Shown piece by piece: positions 18,353 to 26,694 of a stretch of 51,363 nucleotides of DNA. The stretch comes from an uncultured Chlamydiae bacterium (GTDB lineage: Bacteria > Chlamydiota > Chlamydiia > Chlamydiales > CALBHK01): contig CALBHK010000397.1 of NCBI GenBank assembly GCA_937894565.1, forward strand, positions 1-51,363. Reading direction: 5' to 3'. Numbering within the stretch: the stretch's first letter is position 1; every line of letters starts with the position of its first letter. The notes below the pieces were generated by a model. It was not told the DNA's origin, made no database searches, and saw only the letters and a program-made list of their open reading frames with translations. Position numbers and translations under genes: made by a program.

Positions 18353-18743
18353 TGATCACCGCAAAATTTGGGGGTAAATTCGTTACAGTTGAACCGATGA
18401 CGGTTCGTTTGATCAAATCTTTGTACAACCTGCCATATTGGGTGGCATTCAGGATGGAAGAATCGGGAGAGATTGCAAGCCCAATAGACAGTTCTCCCTC
18501 GCTGAGATTAGTAGCCACTCCTGTTTGAGGACTGGTTTGCAATTGAAGCCAATGAGCCAAAAGATAGACGTAGGCTAGCACGCCGCAACAAGATAAGACC
18601 TGTTCATTGACTTGGCATCTCAACAAACCAATCATGGTATTGTAGTTAGCCAACTTCATTGGATCGGTCGTATAGAACTGCGGTGCAATAACGAACAACG
18701 TATCAATTATCGTTTGACTTGGTATTGGATCCGAAATGCTCAT
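18330..18743 (-). CDS. Head-tail connector (DUF4054-like)
   Basis: A 137-residue protein started at the ATG at 18743 because GGAGG lies nine bases upstream. An in-frame upstream start at 18797 has no comparable site and would overlap the neighbour more. It contains FVIAPQFYTTDPMKLANYNT near the N-terminus and QVLSCCGVLAYVYLLAHWLQ, then GLAISPDSSILNATQYGRLY. The 'AP.F' start followed by a helical region and 'L..T.YG..Y..L' is the DUF4054 connector pattern. Six cysteines (including CCCQ at the C-terminus) are unusual for the family. Confidence 0.75.
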   Translation of the reverse strand: MSISDPIPSQTIIDTLFVIAPQFYTTDPMKLANYNTMIGLLRCQVNEQVLSCCGVLAYVYLLAHWLQLQTSPQTGVATNLSEGELSIGLAISPDSSILNATQYGRLYKDLIKRTVIGSTVTNLPPNFAVINACCCQG

Positions 18744-19086
18744 TTTCCTCTTCCTCCGCTTGGTGAGAAATTTTATGAAGCTGTTTTTTAGCTGCATCTA
18801 CGACTTTGTCACGGCCATCTTCATCGATAATTCGAGTCAGGTAGGCATGGTCATAAATTTGAGGGATGAGTTTCATCATCTCCTTAACCGACTTCTTTCC
18901 ATCCGCCTCCTTGTCTGGAGATTCGGGAATAATCACGATGATCCCTTCTTCGACCCTGTGTTGAAATAAAGGGTGAAGGAGGAGGGCTTTGAGTTCGCCC
19001 TCCGGAATCTCATTGATCCCTGGCATCAGGCGGCTGGTGAAGTTACAATAGTAGACGTTCTTACCGTTGTACTTGACTAAAGCCAT
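18703..19086 (-). CDS. Phage head-region protein of unknown function
   Basis: A 127-residue protein directly after the major capsid gene (TAATG junction, GGAGG ribosome binding site). The N-terminal part is beta-rich (ALVKYNGKNVYYCNFTSRLM, PGINEIPEGELKALLLHPLF) and resembles small beta proteins found between capsid and connector genes. The C-terminal half is charged and helical, with a KKQLHKISHQAEEEENEHFG tail. Possible roles are connector, head completion or scaffolding. No family is assigned with confidence. Confidence 0.62.
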   Translation of the reverse strand: MALVKYNGKNVYYCNFTSRLMPGINEIPEGELKALLLHPLFQHRVEEGIIVIIPESPDKEADGKKSVKEMMKLIPQIYDHAYLTRIIDEDGRDKVVDAAKKQLHKISHQAEEEENEHFGSNTKSNDN

Positions 19087-20015
19087 TAGATTCCCTCCCC
19101 GATGGACAGTGAAAGCGGATAATAGATGATGATCCCGCCGTAACGAGATTCGCAGTTGACAATGAACTCAAGACCACGCTCTTGAGGTGGATATTGAGTA
19201 AATGGCATTGGAATCTCCATCGTGAGCTTATCAGGGTTCTTCTCATAAGCGATCATGATGTCAACGCCGCCAGGACCTGCACCCTTCAATTCAGGAACCC
19301 AGTCCACAGTTGTGATGAACGGATTATTTTGAATAAAATACTCCAAAATCGTCGTATCGCTGTTAGCGGAACGAGGAGTTGAAGAGATCAACGTGTATTG
19401 ATCGATAGGAAGAATCAACGTGTTAGGCATTTCAACCCCATTTGTGAGGCCTACAATACCGTTGGACAATTGATTCATATCGCGCAAAATTTGATCAGGT
19501 GTTTTATTGACCCAAAGTGTAGAAGCACCTGTACCATCTGCAGGAACAGAAGCTGCTGGGATGTTTGGGTTATTAGTCAGACCAAGGATGTTGGAAACAT
19601 TATCTCCAAACCAGGCAAGCTTATTCACCTTTTGGTCATTGGCTCTTCGAGTAGCGTTTGCCTGACGTTGTGTAAGACTTCTCCCTACAAACATCGCAGC
19701 TCTAATTTCCTGCATCGAATAACCATAGCTGGCTCCAATGGATTTCACTGGAGTGATGAATTCCTTACCGCGAATATCGCAACGAGGGAAGTCATCGGCA
19801 TAGCTCGAAATGATTCGTGCAAGACCGGTTTCTTCAAACGATTGGTAAGTGATCGATTCCGCACCCGCACCAGCTTCTGTGCTAACAGGAATTAGCTTGA
19901 TCGCTTTGAGTGGAGGGAATTCAATGTCGTACGACTTTGATTTTATAGACTCGAGCTCACGAGCAAAGAACGCAGTCTCTGCCGAGTCGAGATTAACGCT
20001 TACAATTCTATCCAT
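19086..20015 (-). CDS. Major capsid protein (DUF2184-like)
   Basis: A 309-residue protein following the decoration gene, behind GGAGAAGG. It includes ESIKSKSYDIEFPPLKAIKL, the conserved GASYGYSMQEIRAAMFVGRS motif with SLTQRQANATRRAND, KLAWFGDNVSNILGLTNNPN, and near the C-terminus VNCESRYGGIIIYYPLSLS. These are hallmarks of DUF2184 HK97-fold capsids. No obvious N-terminal scaffolding delta domain is present, which fits separate scaffold functions in the upstream DUF2213 gene. It forms the icosahedral shell. Confidence 0.88.
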   Translation of the reverse strand: MDRIVSVNLDSAETAFFARELESIKSKSYDIEFPPLKAIKLIPVSTEAGAGAESITYQSFEETGLARIISSYADDFPRCDIRGKEFITPVKSIGASYGYSMQEIRAAMFVGRSLTQRQANATRRANDQKVNKLAWFGDNVSNILGLTNNPNIPAASVPADGTGASTLWVNKTPDQILRDMNQLSNGIVGLTNGVEMPNTLILPIDQYTLISSTPRSANSDTTILEYFIQNNPFITTVDWVPELKGAGPGGVDIMIAYEKNPDKLTMEIPMPFTQYPPQERGLEFIVNCESRYGGIIIYYPLSLSIGEGI

Positions 20016-20027
20016 TTTACCTTCTCC

Positions 20028-20810
20028 TTAGTTCGGCAAGTTGATTTCTAATGTTGCAAGAGCACCAGCTGTAGCTCCAACGGTGTACCTTGCAGCTGGA
20101 AGCGCAATAGCGCGCCCTCCGTCTGAATCCGCACGGAATCCACCAGGAAGCAGAAGACCATTGGCGGCAAATCTCCAGTAAACTGGGCTGTCGCTTGTTA
20201 GGTTCTGTTCTGCTGCTACATAGACACGACCTCTGGTAAGCAGAGATACGCAATCTCCTTGGAAATAAATCGGATTTCCAAATGACCCGAGAGTATTCAA
20301 TGGATTCGGTTTATTTTGAGTTCTTGCACCTACTCCATAGAAGGTATCTTGAGTAGTATTCGTGATAGTTGCTGTGGCTTGCGATGCGCCAAGAGTCACT
20401 ACAAATGAGTTAACAATAGCAATCTTACTTTCTGTTGCCGTAACAGTTATTGTTCTATCGTTTGCCCCTCCAACTATCGCTGAAGCAATATTTGGTTGAG
20501 CTAAAATAGCAGCAACAATCGTGTTCATTGTTGCCAGGTGGGAAGTTGCAAATGTAATGGGTGCTAGTGCTATCCCATTTACACTTACGTTAATCACATT
20601 GGATGTGACCAAGTCTGAACTTAGGACAATTGTCGATAGGTTGGACTGAGGAAGGCGTACGATGTAATCTTGACCAATTACTTTCGCAAGTCCGAGACCC
20701 ACGTTAAAATTCTCAAATGCTATAGGAGAAAGGACGTTTTTAAAGCCGGAATCGGCTAAAAGACCTACGCTCCCGACATCCATTAAAAAGGGATAGCTTA
20801 GTTGTGGCAT
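20028..20810 (-). CDS. Capsid decoration/structural cement protein with inserted module A
   Basis: A 260-residue protein between the protease/scaffold and capsid genes. The flanks (PQLSYPFLMDVGSVGLLADS at the N-terminus, and GNPIYFQGDCVSLLTRGRVY, ADSDGGRAIALPAARYTVGA at the C-terminus) look like the small cement proteins of DUF2184-capsid phages. Residues about 60-150 are a module A copy with FATSHLATM, shared with the second module in baseplate J, and [15 protein letters not shown], shared with the sheath. The module interrupts the cement fold, implying domain insertion. It is predicted to stud the capsid surface. Confidence 0.78.
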   Translation of the reverse strand: MPQLSYPFLMDVGSVGLLADSGFKNVLSPIAFENFNVGLGLAKVIGQDYIVRLPQSNLSTIVLSSDLVTSNVINVSVNGIALAPITFATSHLATMNTIVAAILAQPNIASAIVGGANDRTITVTATESKIAIVNSFVVTLGASQATATITNTTQDTFYGVGARTQNKPNPLNTLGSFGNPIYFQGDCVSLLTRGRVYVAAEQNLTSDSPVYWRFAANGLLLPGGFRADSDGGRAIALPAARYTVGATAGALATLEINLPN

Positions 20811-22090
20811 GGTATTTTACCTCCGGGCTTGTAACCATTTTTCATCTTGTCGATCATTGCCTGGCGAGCCATGGCGGAATCGGCAGGTTGATGATCGAAT
20901 TTAGTTCTGTATTCAACTGGGGTTGCAATGACTTGAGATGGGGCAGGGGTCATATCTTCGAGCAGAGCATCGAATCTCGCTTGAATATAAACTGCAGTTT
21001 TTCCATCTAGATTTGCATTCTTTTGGCGTGCTCTGATGACTTCCTTTTTGATTTCCAGGTCGGACATTTCATCAATTCTAGCCAAGGTTTTAGAGTCCAA
21101 GACACTCTCTGCAACTTTTTGCAATTTGACCCGCTCTTTAACGAGAGATCTGATAGATGCAGCGTCCATATTGTTGTATTTGTCGTTCTCTCTTTTTTCC
21201 TTGTCTTGTGGCTTCAAGGGAACGCGTTCTCCATTGGGAGCTTTGACAGGAGTTTCATGGGTTGCATAAGGATTTTCCTTAGACATGTAGCCCACTTCTT
21301 TTTCTTCCTTTTCTTCTCCTTCGTCTTCCTCTTCTTCGAGGTCGACATCCCCATTTTTTATTGAATTAAGTTCAGCAGATAGCTTGTCTTTTTCTTCAGC
21401 TATCCTGCTATTTTCTGCCTCGAGATTTGCAATGCGGGCAAGCAGCTGCTCAACTTGATTAGCTACATTGTCCTCCATCAAAATCTCGTCATCGTCAATT
21501 TTGACTTTCCTTTTAGCCATATTGGCCTCCTCTATTAAGATTTCTTCTGCATCGAAACTATCTAATGCGATTCTTGCCTCACTGCCTGCTCTGGCATTGT
21601 CAACAATGCTTAAGTGGTTGTATTTGATATTGGATTGACGGAAGTTATAAGGCTGGCCGTTGTAGCTTCCTTCTTCCGGGATGAGATCGACGGTGTACCC
21701 GAGAGACAGCTCTCTACGGTTTCTGTCAGTAACGTCTTTAACGCTCGCCAGATCTGTAATTACTAAATTTGAAATGACGAACTCACCGTCTTGGGTAATT
21801 GTTTCCCCTGTATAGCCAATGGCAAGACGCTTGGCATTTTCAGCCGAGATAAGGCGTTCTTGAGGATGCCCATTTGTCACAGGAATCATTTTCATGGTGT
21901 CCAGACTGTCTATTTTAAAAACTTCGTCAGGATGACGCAGTTCTTTGCGAATAGTTCCATCTGGGTTTTTATAGAGAAAAACACCCGTGCGGGTGACTAT
22001 GGCATTGGCTTTGATATACCCTTCATCTGTAATGAAGGCATCGCCTTTGACTTGGCCTCTATCAAAGCGAGCAACATCATTTAACTTCAT
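20798..22090 (-). CDS. DUF2213 prohead protease-like protein fused to a coiled-coil scaffold
   Basis: A 430-residue protein starting at the ATG at 22090 (the upstream alternative is a TTG). The N-terminal 180 residues match DUF2213 (ELRHPDEVFKIDSLDTMKMI, VTNGHPQERLISAENAKRLA, LSLGYTVDLIPEEG, RQSNIKYNHLSIVDNARAGS). This region resembles S78-type prohead proteases, with H and S candidates in the NHLSIVDNARAG region. A coiled coil follows (about 210-260: QVEQLLARIANLEAENSRIA). An acidic tract (EEEEDEGEEKEEKE) and a scaffold-like C-terminus end it. It likely combines maturation protease and scaffold functions. Confidence 0.82.
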   Translation of the reverse strand: MKLNDVARFDRGQVKGDAFITDEGYIKANAIVTRTGVFLYKNPDGTIRKELRHPDEVFKIDSLDTMKMIPVTNGHPQERLISAENAKRLAIGYTGETITQDGEFVISNLVITDLASVKDVTDRNRRELSLGYTVDLIPEEGSYNGQPYNFRQSNIKYNHLSIVDNARAGSEARIALDSFDAEEILIEEANMAKRKVKIDDDEILMEDNVANQVEQLLARIANLEAENSRIAEEKDKLSAELNSIKNGDVDLEEEEDEGEEKEEKEVGYMSKENPYATHETPVKAPNGERVPLKPQDKEKRENDKYNNMDAASIRSLVKERVKLQKVAESVLDSKTLARIDEMSDLEIKKEVIRARQKNANLDGKTAVYIQARFDALLEDMTPAPSQVIATPVEYRTKFDHQPADSAMARQAMIDKMKNGYKPGGKIPCHN

Positions 22091-22140
22091 TTCTCTACCC
22101 AAAGATCAAATTGTTAATATCACAACTATTTCATTTAGAA

Positions 22141-22225
22141 TAAGTTGGTTAACTGTATAGCTGGATGGTTGGGTAGCTGGATGTATGGATTACTGGAAAT
22201 CTTATTGGTTGGATAGATGATTGGT
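22141..22225. repeat. Degenerate TGGATG/TTGG minisatellite-like tract
   Basis: The short gap between the minor head gene and the DUF2213 gene is made of imperfect units such as AGCTGGATG, GTTGGGTAG, GTATGGATT and GGTTGGATA. It resembles the tract at 1258-1320. It lies upstream of a start codon on the minus strand but contains no evident promoter or hairpin. It may be a decayed minisatellite. Confidence 0.45.
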
Positions 22226-22230
22226 TGAGT

Positions 22231-23082
22231 CTAGATATCTAAGAGTCCTTCTAAAACTGGAACAGCGACACATCGGCAATTGATGTCAGTTCCCGGATGG
22301 CCAGTATCTTTCGGTGGGTTGTCCCAACGAAATTTCTTACCATCATGGGCTTTATGGGTGGGGCGAACTCTTTCATCGCCTGCCGTTTGCCAGATGTATT
22401 CCTCGACACCCAATTCTTGCTGCCTAAGTTTTGTTAAGCTCGCATTCAATTTAGATGTCTGATCTCTCGCGATTAACTTCGCGCGCCGTCTAGTAATTCC
22501 GAATCTTTCTTGGATTGATTGAGTCATTGAGTGAAATCTGCTTCCTTCCTGCAAGCCACTCTCGATGATCTGTGCGACCTGTTCGAGTTCTTGTGCTGGA
22601 AGAGAGCGGATTAATTGAGCATTTTGGCTTCCGAACAGTTTTAACTGGTCTTGAAGCCAAGGCTGGTCGATAAAAATATCAATTCCGAAAACGGAATTGT
22701 TGATTCTGTCGAACTGCCTTTTATTATACCTGGCGACTTGTGCGCCAATTATTTTTGATTCCGCTATGGTTTCTTCAACTTTACCCTTTATAGCGTGTAT
22801 TACAGAATTTATCAATCTTTTTAATGCATCTGAAAAATCATCCCCCCTTGCCGAAGAGGTCGGATAGAGCTGTTCCACTTCTAAAATCAGAGAGGGGAGT
22901 GCAGGAATAATGATTTCTTTAATCAGGGTTTTTAATTCGTTTGTTAAAGAGAAAAGTACTCTCATATATTCTCTTTCCAGAGAAGATGGCGGATGCCATT
23001 TAGGAGGTTTTTTCATCTTTGCTGGTTGAAGCTTCCCCATGCGCCTCTGTTGAATTTTAGCAAGCTGATCAATAGAAACCAT
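22231..23082 (-). CDS. Minor head protein (SPP1 gp7/Mu gpF family)
   Basis: A 283-residue basic protein. The C-terminal 90 residues carry the family signature: GITRRRAKLIARDQTSKLNA, YIWQTAGDERVRPTHKAHDG, then KKFRWDNPP and HPGTDINCRC. The Cys/His-rich end is usual in this family. It starts three bases after the portal stop, the conserved portal-gp7 order. In SPP1 the protein binds the portal and influences DNA ejection. It is complete and of typical length. Confidence 0.88.
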   Translation of the reverse strand: MVSIDQLAKIQQRRMGKLQPAKMKKPPKWHPPSSLEREYMRVLFSLTNELKTLIKEIIIPALPSLILEVEQLYPTSSARGDDFSDALKRLINSVIHAIKGKVEETIAESKIIGAQVARYNKRQFDRINNSVFGIDIFIDQPWLQDQLKLFGSQNAQLIRSLPAQELEQVAQIIESGLQEGSRFHSMTQSIQERFGITRRRAKLIARDQTSKLNASLTKLRQQELGVEEYIWQTAGDERVRPTHKAHDGKKFRWDNPPKDTGHPGTDINCRCVAVPVLEGLLDI

Positions 23083-23084
23083 GG

Positions 23085-24542
23085 TTATACCGGTGAGCGA
23101 TATCTGATTCCTGTAGGCATAAAATCAGGTCCAATGCCTGGAGGAGGTGTTTCCTGTGCTTTTTTCTCTTCTTCTAATTCAGCCACTTCTTCTGGATCAA
23201 AACCGTTTTTACGTCCTTCAAGATCCACTTCAGTATTCATAGACCAACGGTTGCCACCGAAACGAGAAACAGCCACCTCAGCAGGATCAAGAACTCCTCT
23301 GTCGAGATAAATGGCGTCTGTTTCTGCGACGATTTTTCTGACGATGGCTTCTTGTTCTTCGGTGTTCTGCCATAGGGGGACAAATTTGATGGACCAGTTG
23401 TCTGGTTCGTCGCCAGCGAATGGTCCATTTTTTGAGAGCATGATGTAGCGAGTGAGCTTTTCAAGGACTGGTTTAAGCTTGGATTCCTGCTCCTGCTTAA
23501 CCATATCGTAAAAATTTCTGACATCGTTATCTCCAGTGGAGTTCATGCCGGCGGAGCTTCTTCCGAAGAGGAGGGATACTGGAATGCCAGAGACCGCAGA
23601 TAGAGCCAGCATAAAACGATCGAGAAGCTCAGGGATGCCTGAGATATTTGTTGAGGCCTTTTCATATTTCTCCGCCGCATCCAATATCATCGTATTGGTT
23701 GCACCTTTGGTTAAATTAAGAATGTCAAGCCGTTTCATGACTTGATTGTCAGCGCATTGTGAAGAGATTAATTCCGCGAGATTGGGAATAGAAAGAGTGT
23801 AATTGACGAAATCCTGCATGATAAGCCCTGCATTAGCAAAGGCCGTGGAATAATTGCGAAGTTCATCGTAGATTGACTGAATAAGGGGATCACCCCAGCC
23901 ATTATTGAAATTTTGCTGCCTTGGAGGCAGTATAGACCAATCTACACGTAGAATTCTTGAGTGATGTACATAGAATAGAGCTCCTGTACGAGTGTCATTG
24001 ACCGTATAGACATTTGGATAGCCATAATTCGGGCTATTCAGATCCTTTTCGAAAGTGCCGTCTCTGCTGAAAGATTGATAGCGATCAAATACATGAAGCC
24101 ATTTTATATCCCTAATATTTCGCTCGTCGACAGGTTCTTCAAGAGGTAAGCCATCGGCAATTCCCATCACACAAAGAGCGCCTCCATACTGTCTGGCCCA
24201 TCGAAGCAGAGTGATCAAATTGAAGTTAGCTTTGAGGGATTCCATTTTGCGATTAATGTCTTGTCCTGAATCTCCCTCGATTTCCCACCCTTGTCTGACC
24301 ATTTCGGATGGCACAATATCCATGATTCGTCGGGTGATCCCGTCAGATCTATACAATTGATCCAGTTCCGCTTGTTCGAATATTTTCTCCAGGCGAAAGT
24401 GAGCATTGACGTTTTTATCGCGTCCTCGCATGCCTAGCCCAGTCAGGACATTGATCCATCCATCGGCCTTGACAAATCCATCATTATGAGGAACGCGACT
24501 CTGTTCTTCAGCGGATTTTTTCTCAAAATTATACGTAGCCAT
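23085..24542 (-). CDS. Phage portal protein (DUF1073-like)
   Basis: A 485-residue protein started at the ATG at 24542. A longer form would need a TTG start. Family motifs include YRSDGITRRIMDIVPSEMVR followed by QGWEIEG, LLRWARQYGGALCVMGIADG, HHSRILRVDW, GIPVSLLFGRSSAGMNSTGD followed by NDVRNFYD, and KFVPLWQNTEEQEAIVRK. These define the DUF1073 (HI1409-like) portal family. The portal ring is the DNA gate and normally follows the large terminase directly. Here the terminase gene lies 17.4 kb away. Confidence 0.88.
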   Translation of the reverse strand: MATYNFEKKSAEEQSRVPHNDGFVKADGWINVLTGLGMRGRDKNVNAHFRLEKIFEQAELDQLYRSDGITRRIMDIVPSEMVRQGWEIEGDSGQDINRKMESLKANFNLITLLRWARQYGGALCVMGIADGLPLEEPVDERNIRDIKWLHVFDRYQSFSRDGTFEKDLNSPNYGYPNVYTVNDTRTGALFYVHHSRILRVDWSILPPRQQNFNNGWGDPLIQSIYDELRNYSTAFANAGLIMQDFVNYTLSIPNLAELISSQCADNQVMKRLDILNLTKGATNTMILDAAEKYEKASTNISGIPELLDRFMLALSAVSGIPVSLLFGRSSAGMNSTGDNDVRNFYDMVKQEQESKLKPVLEKLTRYIMLSKNGPFAGDEPDNWSIKFVPLWQNTEEQEAIVRKIVAETDAIYLDRGVLDPAEVAVSRFGGNRWSMNTEVDLEGRKNGFDPEEVAELEEEKKAQETPPPGIGPDFMPTGIRYRSPV

Positions 24543-24728
24543 ATACTCCCAAGAGTTAGAGATCAAAATGATACTTGGGGAAGATGGGTACTTGGTGGCA
24601 ACGGCGAGAAAATCGTCGTCTTTGTGTCGATGAGTGTTTGATTTCAGCGTCCCTCCTGAAAAAGAGGGGAGCTTTTCTAAAAATCACCTTATCATAGTTT
24701 TACAAAAAAATAATAGTGAAGAGTTTGT

Positions 24729-24742
24729 GAAACAGCTGTTTC
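24729..24742. repeat. Perfect palindrome GAAACAGCTGTTTC
   Basis: A 14-bp perfect palindrome centred on CAGCTG, about 190 bp upstream of the portal gene. The same core is extended to 28 bp at 45749-45776 upstream of the DUF1064 gene, and a weaker version is at 38678-38691. It could be a dimeric regulator site shared by the two halves of the prophage. No transcription terminator tail is seen. Confidence 0.5.
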
Positions 24743-24804
24743 GTAATTCAAAAAGGGTAATTGGTCAAACAAAACTTTGCGTGTTCCGCCATGTTTACAT
24801 CTCT

Positions 24805-24970
24805 AAAACCGGCGGAAAAAACATTGTTTTGTGTTTCATCCGCCGGTTTTACTGTTTCCTGATACTTTTTTTATACTCTAGAAGGCATCTACAAATCGAC
24901 AAATGTCATTTTGCGGATCAATTTCATTATCATAAAAATTATCTACAAAATAACATTTGTCGATTTGTGG
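24805..24970. repeat. Double-hairpin element A
   Basis: Hairpin 1 has perfect 12-bp arms (24805-24816 and 24839-24850, AAAACCGGCGGA and its complement). A T-rich spacer follows that includes 24847-24876 (TTTTACTGTTTCCTGATACT and onward), matching element B. Hairpin 2 has 25-nt arms (24889-24913 and 24946-24970) with 23 of 25 paired and a 32-nt loop; its arm carries CAAATCGACA. It lies between divergent genes, so it cannot terminate either neighbour. The same plan recurs at 33477-33565 and 35061-35203. Confidence 0.7.
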
Positions 24971-25009
24971 ATTGATTTTTTCCGAGATCAAGGTTTTGCT
25001 GCATCCATA

Positions 25010-25102
25010 AATTCTCCAAAACCTACCAACTAAATTTAGTGGGTTGATTTTGGAGAATTCATTACCATGCCTACATACATGTTTATATGGTTGTATATAA
25101 AC
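25010..25102. promoter_or_regulatory. Palindromic operator-like region upstream of the metal-efflux operon
   Basis: Positions 25010-25059 form an imperfect 50-bp palindrome (outer arms AATTCTCCAAAA, perfect; centre near 25034). Positions 25081-25087 and 25096-25102 (GTTTATA and TATAAAC) form a second inverted repeat. Both lie within 150 bp of the RHH-like gene start. They are candidate binding sites for that protein or a metalloregulator. Exact promoter boxes cannot be assigned safely. Confidence 0.5.
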
Positions 25103-25160
25103 ATTATTTCAAATATGTATAGGATAACCAAAGAATTCCAAGCCGAGGAGGAGGTTGCCT

Positions 25161-25391
25161 ATGAGAGAACAAGTGGTAAGACTAAGTTTTGACATATCTG
25201 TACATGAACATGCGTTGCTAAAGTCTGCTTGTGCTGAGGCTATGATACCCATGAAAGATTTTTTGCATGATTTGGTATTGAGAGGAATACAGGAACTTAA
25301 GGAAAAGAAATCGCGCGAAAAATCAAAAGAGTCAAAAGCGGGCAAGCTCGAAACGAAGACACTTGTTGAATGTGTAAAAGATGACGCTTGA
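25161..25391 (+). CDS. Small ribbon-helix-helix-like protein heading the czc operon
   Basis: A 76-residue protein started at the ATG at 25161 behind AGGAGG; the upstream alternative is a TTG. The N-terminal half fits a ribbon-helix-helix fold: strand VVRLSFDIS, helix VHEHALLKSACAEA, helix MKDFLHDLVLRGIQEL. The C-terminal half is a Lys/Glu/Ser tail. The stop lies 46 bp before the czcC-like start, so it probably shares a transcript with the efflux genes and could repress them through the palindromes upstream. It could also be a plasmid or phage-type accessory regulator. The fold is inferred from pattern. Confidence 0.6.
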   Translation: MREQVVRLSFDISVHEHALLKSACAEAMIPMKDFLHDLVLRGIQELKEKKSREKSKESKAGKLETKTLVECVKDDA

Positions 25392-25437
25392 AGTCGATAA
25401 ATTTTACACAAAGCATAGCTATAGAGGATTTTCATTC

Positions 25438-26694
25438 ATGGGTGTAAAAAATTGGAAAAGATTATGTTATTTCGTTTGTGTTTCCTTCTTCCTATATTTT
25501 CCTTGTGAGATTTTTTGCGAAACAACTCTTTCTTTTGACGAAGCAGTATCCAAAACTTTATCCCTTTCTCCCAAGCTTCGCATCGCCAATAGTGAAATAA
25601 ATGAAAAGGCTGGGGCTCAAACTCAAAGTCGACTCTATCCAAATCCAGTAGCGGGTTACAGTGTTGAAAATGTCTTTGGGAATAAGAATTGGCAAGGTTG
25701 GGAAGCTACAGAATCGCGATATGAAATTGCTCAACTAGTAGAATTGGGTGGGAAAAGGGGATTCCGATATCAAACAGCAAGATTTCAATTCTATGCCGCA
25801 CAGGCGGGATTTGAAGCCAAGCAACTTTTCCTTCTCAATAGACTTTTAAAATTATTCACTTTAGTTGTTGCCTCCCAAGAGAATCTCGCGCTAGCTGTAG
25901 ACCAAACGAAAGTTGCGGAAGAAGTCTATAAGACAGTAACCGCAAAAGTCGAGGCGGGTAAAGTTTCTCTAATCCAACAAAATAAAGCAGAAATTGCTCT
26001 TTCAACAGCTCAGATCAACTTAGAGAAAGCTAAAGCGGACTTTTCTAAAAATAAAGAAAGGCTTTCGATTTTATGGGGATATTCCTGTCCTGATTTTGAT
26101 AGAGTCAGTTTTCCTTTTTATGAAATTAATTTACCAATTCCCTTCGAAGAATGTCTATCTGATTTAAGAGGAAATCCTGAACTTTTGCGATCTCAAATGG
26201 GGCACCTTGCAGCTCATCAAAATTTAAATTTAGAAAAATCTTTAGCTATTCCAGATGTGACAGTAATACTTGGATACAAAACACTTCAAGATACAGGAAA
26301 TAAAGGGCTAATCCTTGGAGCTTCTATTCCTATCCCACTTTTTAATCAGAATCAAGGAAATGTACAGAGAGCAAGGGCTCAAACGCTTAAAGCTCATGAT
26401 CAGTATATTGAACTTGAGCTTGCTTTAGAAAATAAACTCTCTATCGCGCATAAAGAGTTAGTGAGAGCCTACAATGAAGCAGAGCGGATAAGATCTACAG
26501 TGCTTAAAGCGGCTTTCCAATCTTTTGAACTAGCTCAAGAAGGTTATAAGGAAGGAAAATTTGAATACTTAGACATGCTCGATTCTCAAAAAACCCTTTT
26601 TGAAGTTAGAGAAAGATACATTCAAGCCGTGCTAAATTATCATAAAAGCATAGCAGATATAGAATATTTAAATACACAGGAAGATGGGCTATGA
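25438..26694 (+). CDS. czcC: Outer-membrane efflux protein, CzcC-like (TolC family)
   Basis: A 418-residue protein started at the ATG at 25438, giving a proper signal peptide (KNWKRLCYFVCVSFFLYFPC, cleavage near FCETT). A longer in-frame start lacks a signal-like N-terminus. Two TolC repeats are visible: TLSFDEAVSKTLSLSPKLRI, and later GLILGASIPIPLFNQNQGNV with helices rich in Ala, Glu and Gln, ending in LDSQKTLFEVRERYIQAVLN. It should form the outer-membrane channel of a heavy-metal RND pump. The stop overlaps the start of the adaptor gene, so the operon is coupled. Confidence 0.85.
   Translation: MGVKNWKRLCYFVCVSFFLYFPCEIFCETTLSFDEAVSKTLSLSPKLRIANSEINEKAGAQTQSRLYPNPVAGYSVENVFGNKNWQGWEATESRYEIAQLVELGGKRGFRYQTARFQFYAAQAGFEAKQLFLLNRLLKLFTLVVASQENLALAVDQTKVAEEVYKTVTAKVEAGKVSLIQQNKAEIALSTAQINLEKAKADFSKNKERLSILWGYSCPDFDRVSFPFYEINLPIPFEECLSDLRGNPELLRSQMGHLAAHQNLNLEKSLAIPDVTVILGYKTLQDTGNKGLILGASIPIPLFNQNQGNVQRARAQTLKAHDQYIELELALENKLSIAHKELVRAYNEAERIRSTVLKAAFQSFELAQEGYKEGKFEYLDMLDSQKTLFEVRERYIQAVLNYHKSIADIEYLNTQEDGL

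Larger units (their letters stand above)
24543..25160. other. Intergenic region between divergent phage and metal-efflux units
   Basis: No credible gene occupies this 618-bp stretch. It holds, from left to right: a GAAACAGCTGTTTC palindrome (24729-24742), a double-hairpin element (24805-24970), an imperfect 50-bp palindrome (25010-25059), and a smaller inverted repeat (25081-25102). Portal is transcribed leftward and the efflux operon rightward, so promoters for both should lie here. A 113-codon open frame at 24634-24975 is built from the inverted repeats and is rejected. Confidence 0.7.

Noticed and set aside
23085..24542. Anti-CBASS activity of the portal family
   Set aside because: The DUF1073 family name has been linked to Acb1-like domains, but the gene's size, position and motifs fit a portal. 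No Acb1 phosphodiesterase HxT pair was evident.
24634..24975. 113-codon open frame between the portal gene and the metal operon
   Set aside because: It runs through both hairpins of the double-hairpin element, so its sequence is dictated by inverted repeats. It has no convincing ribosome binding site.
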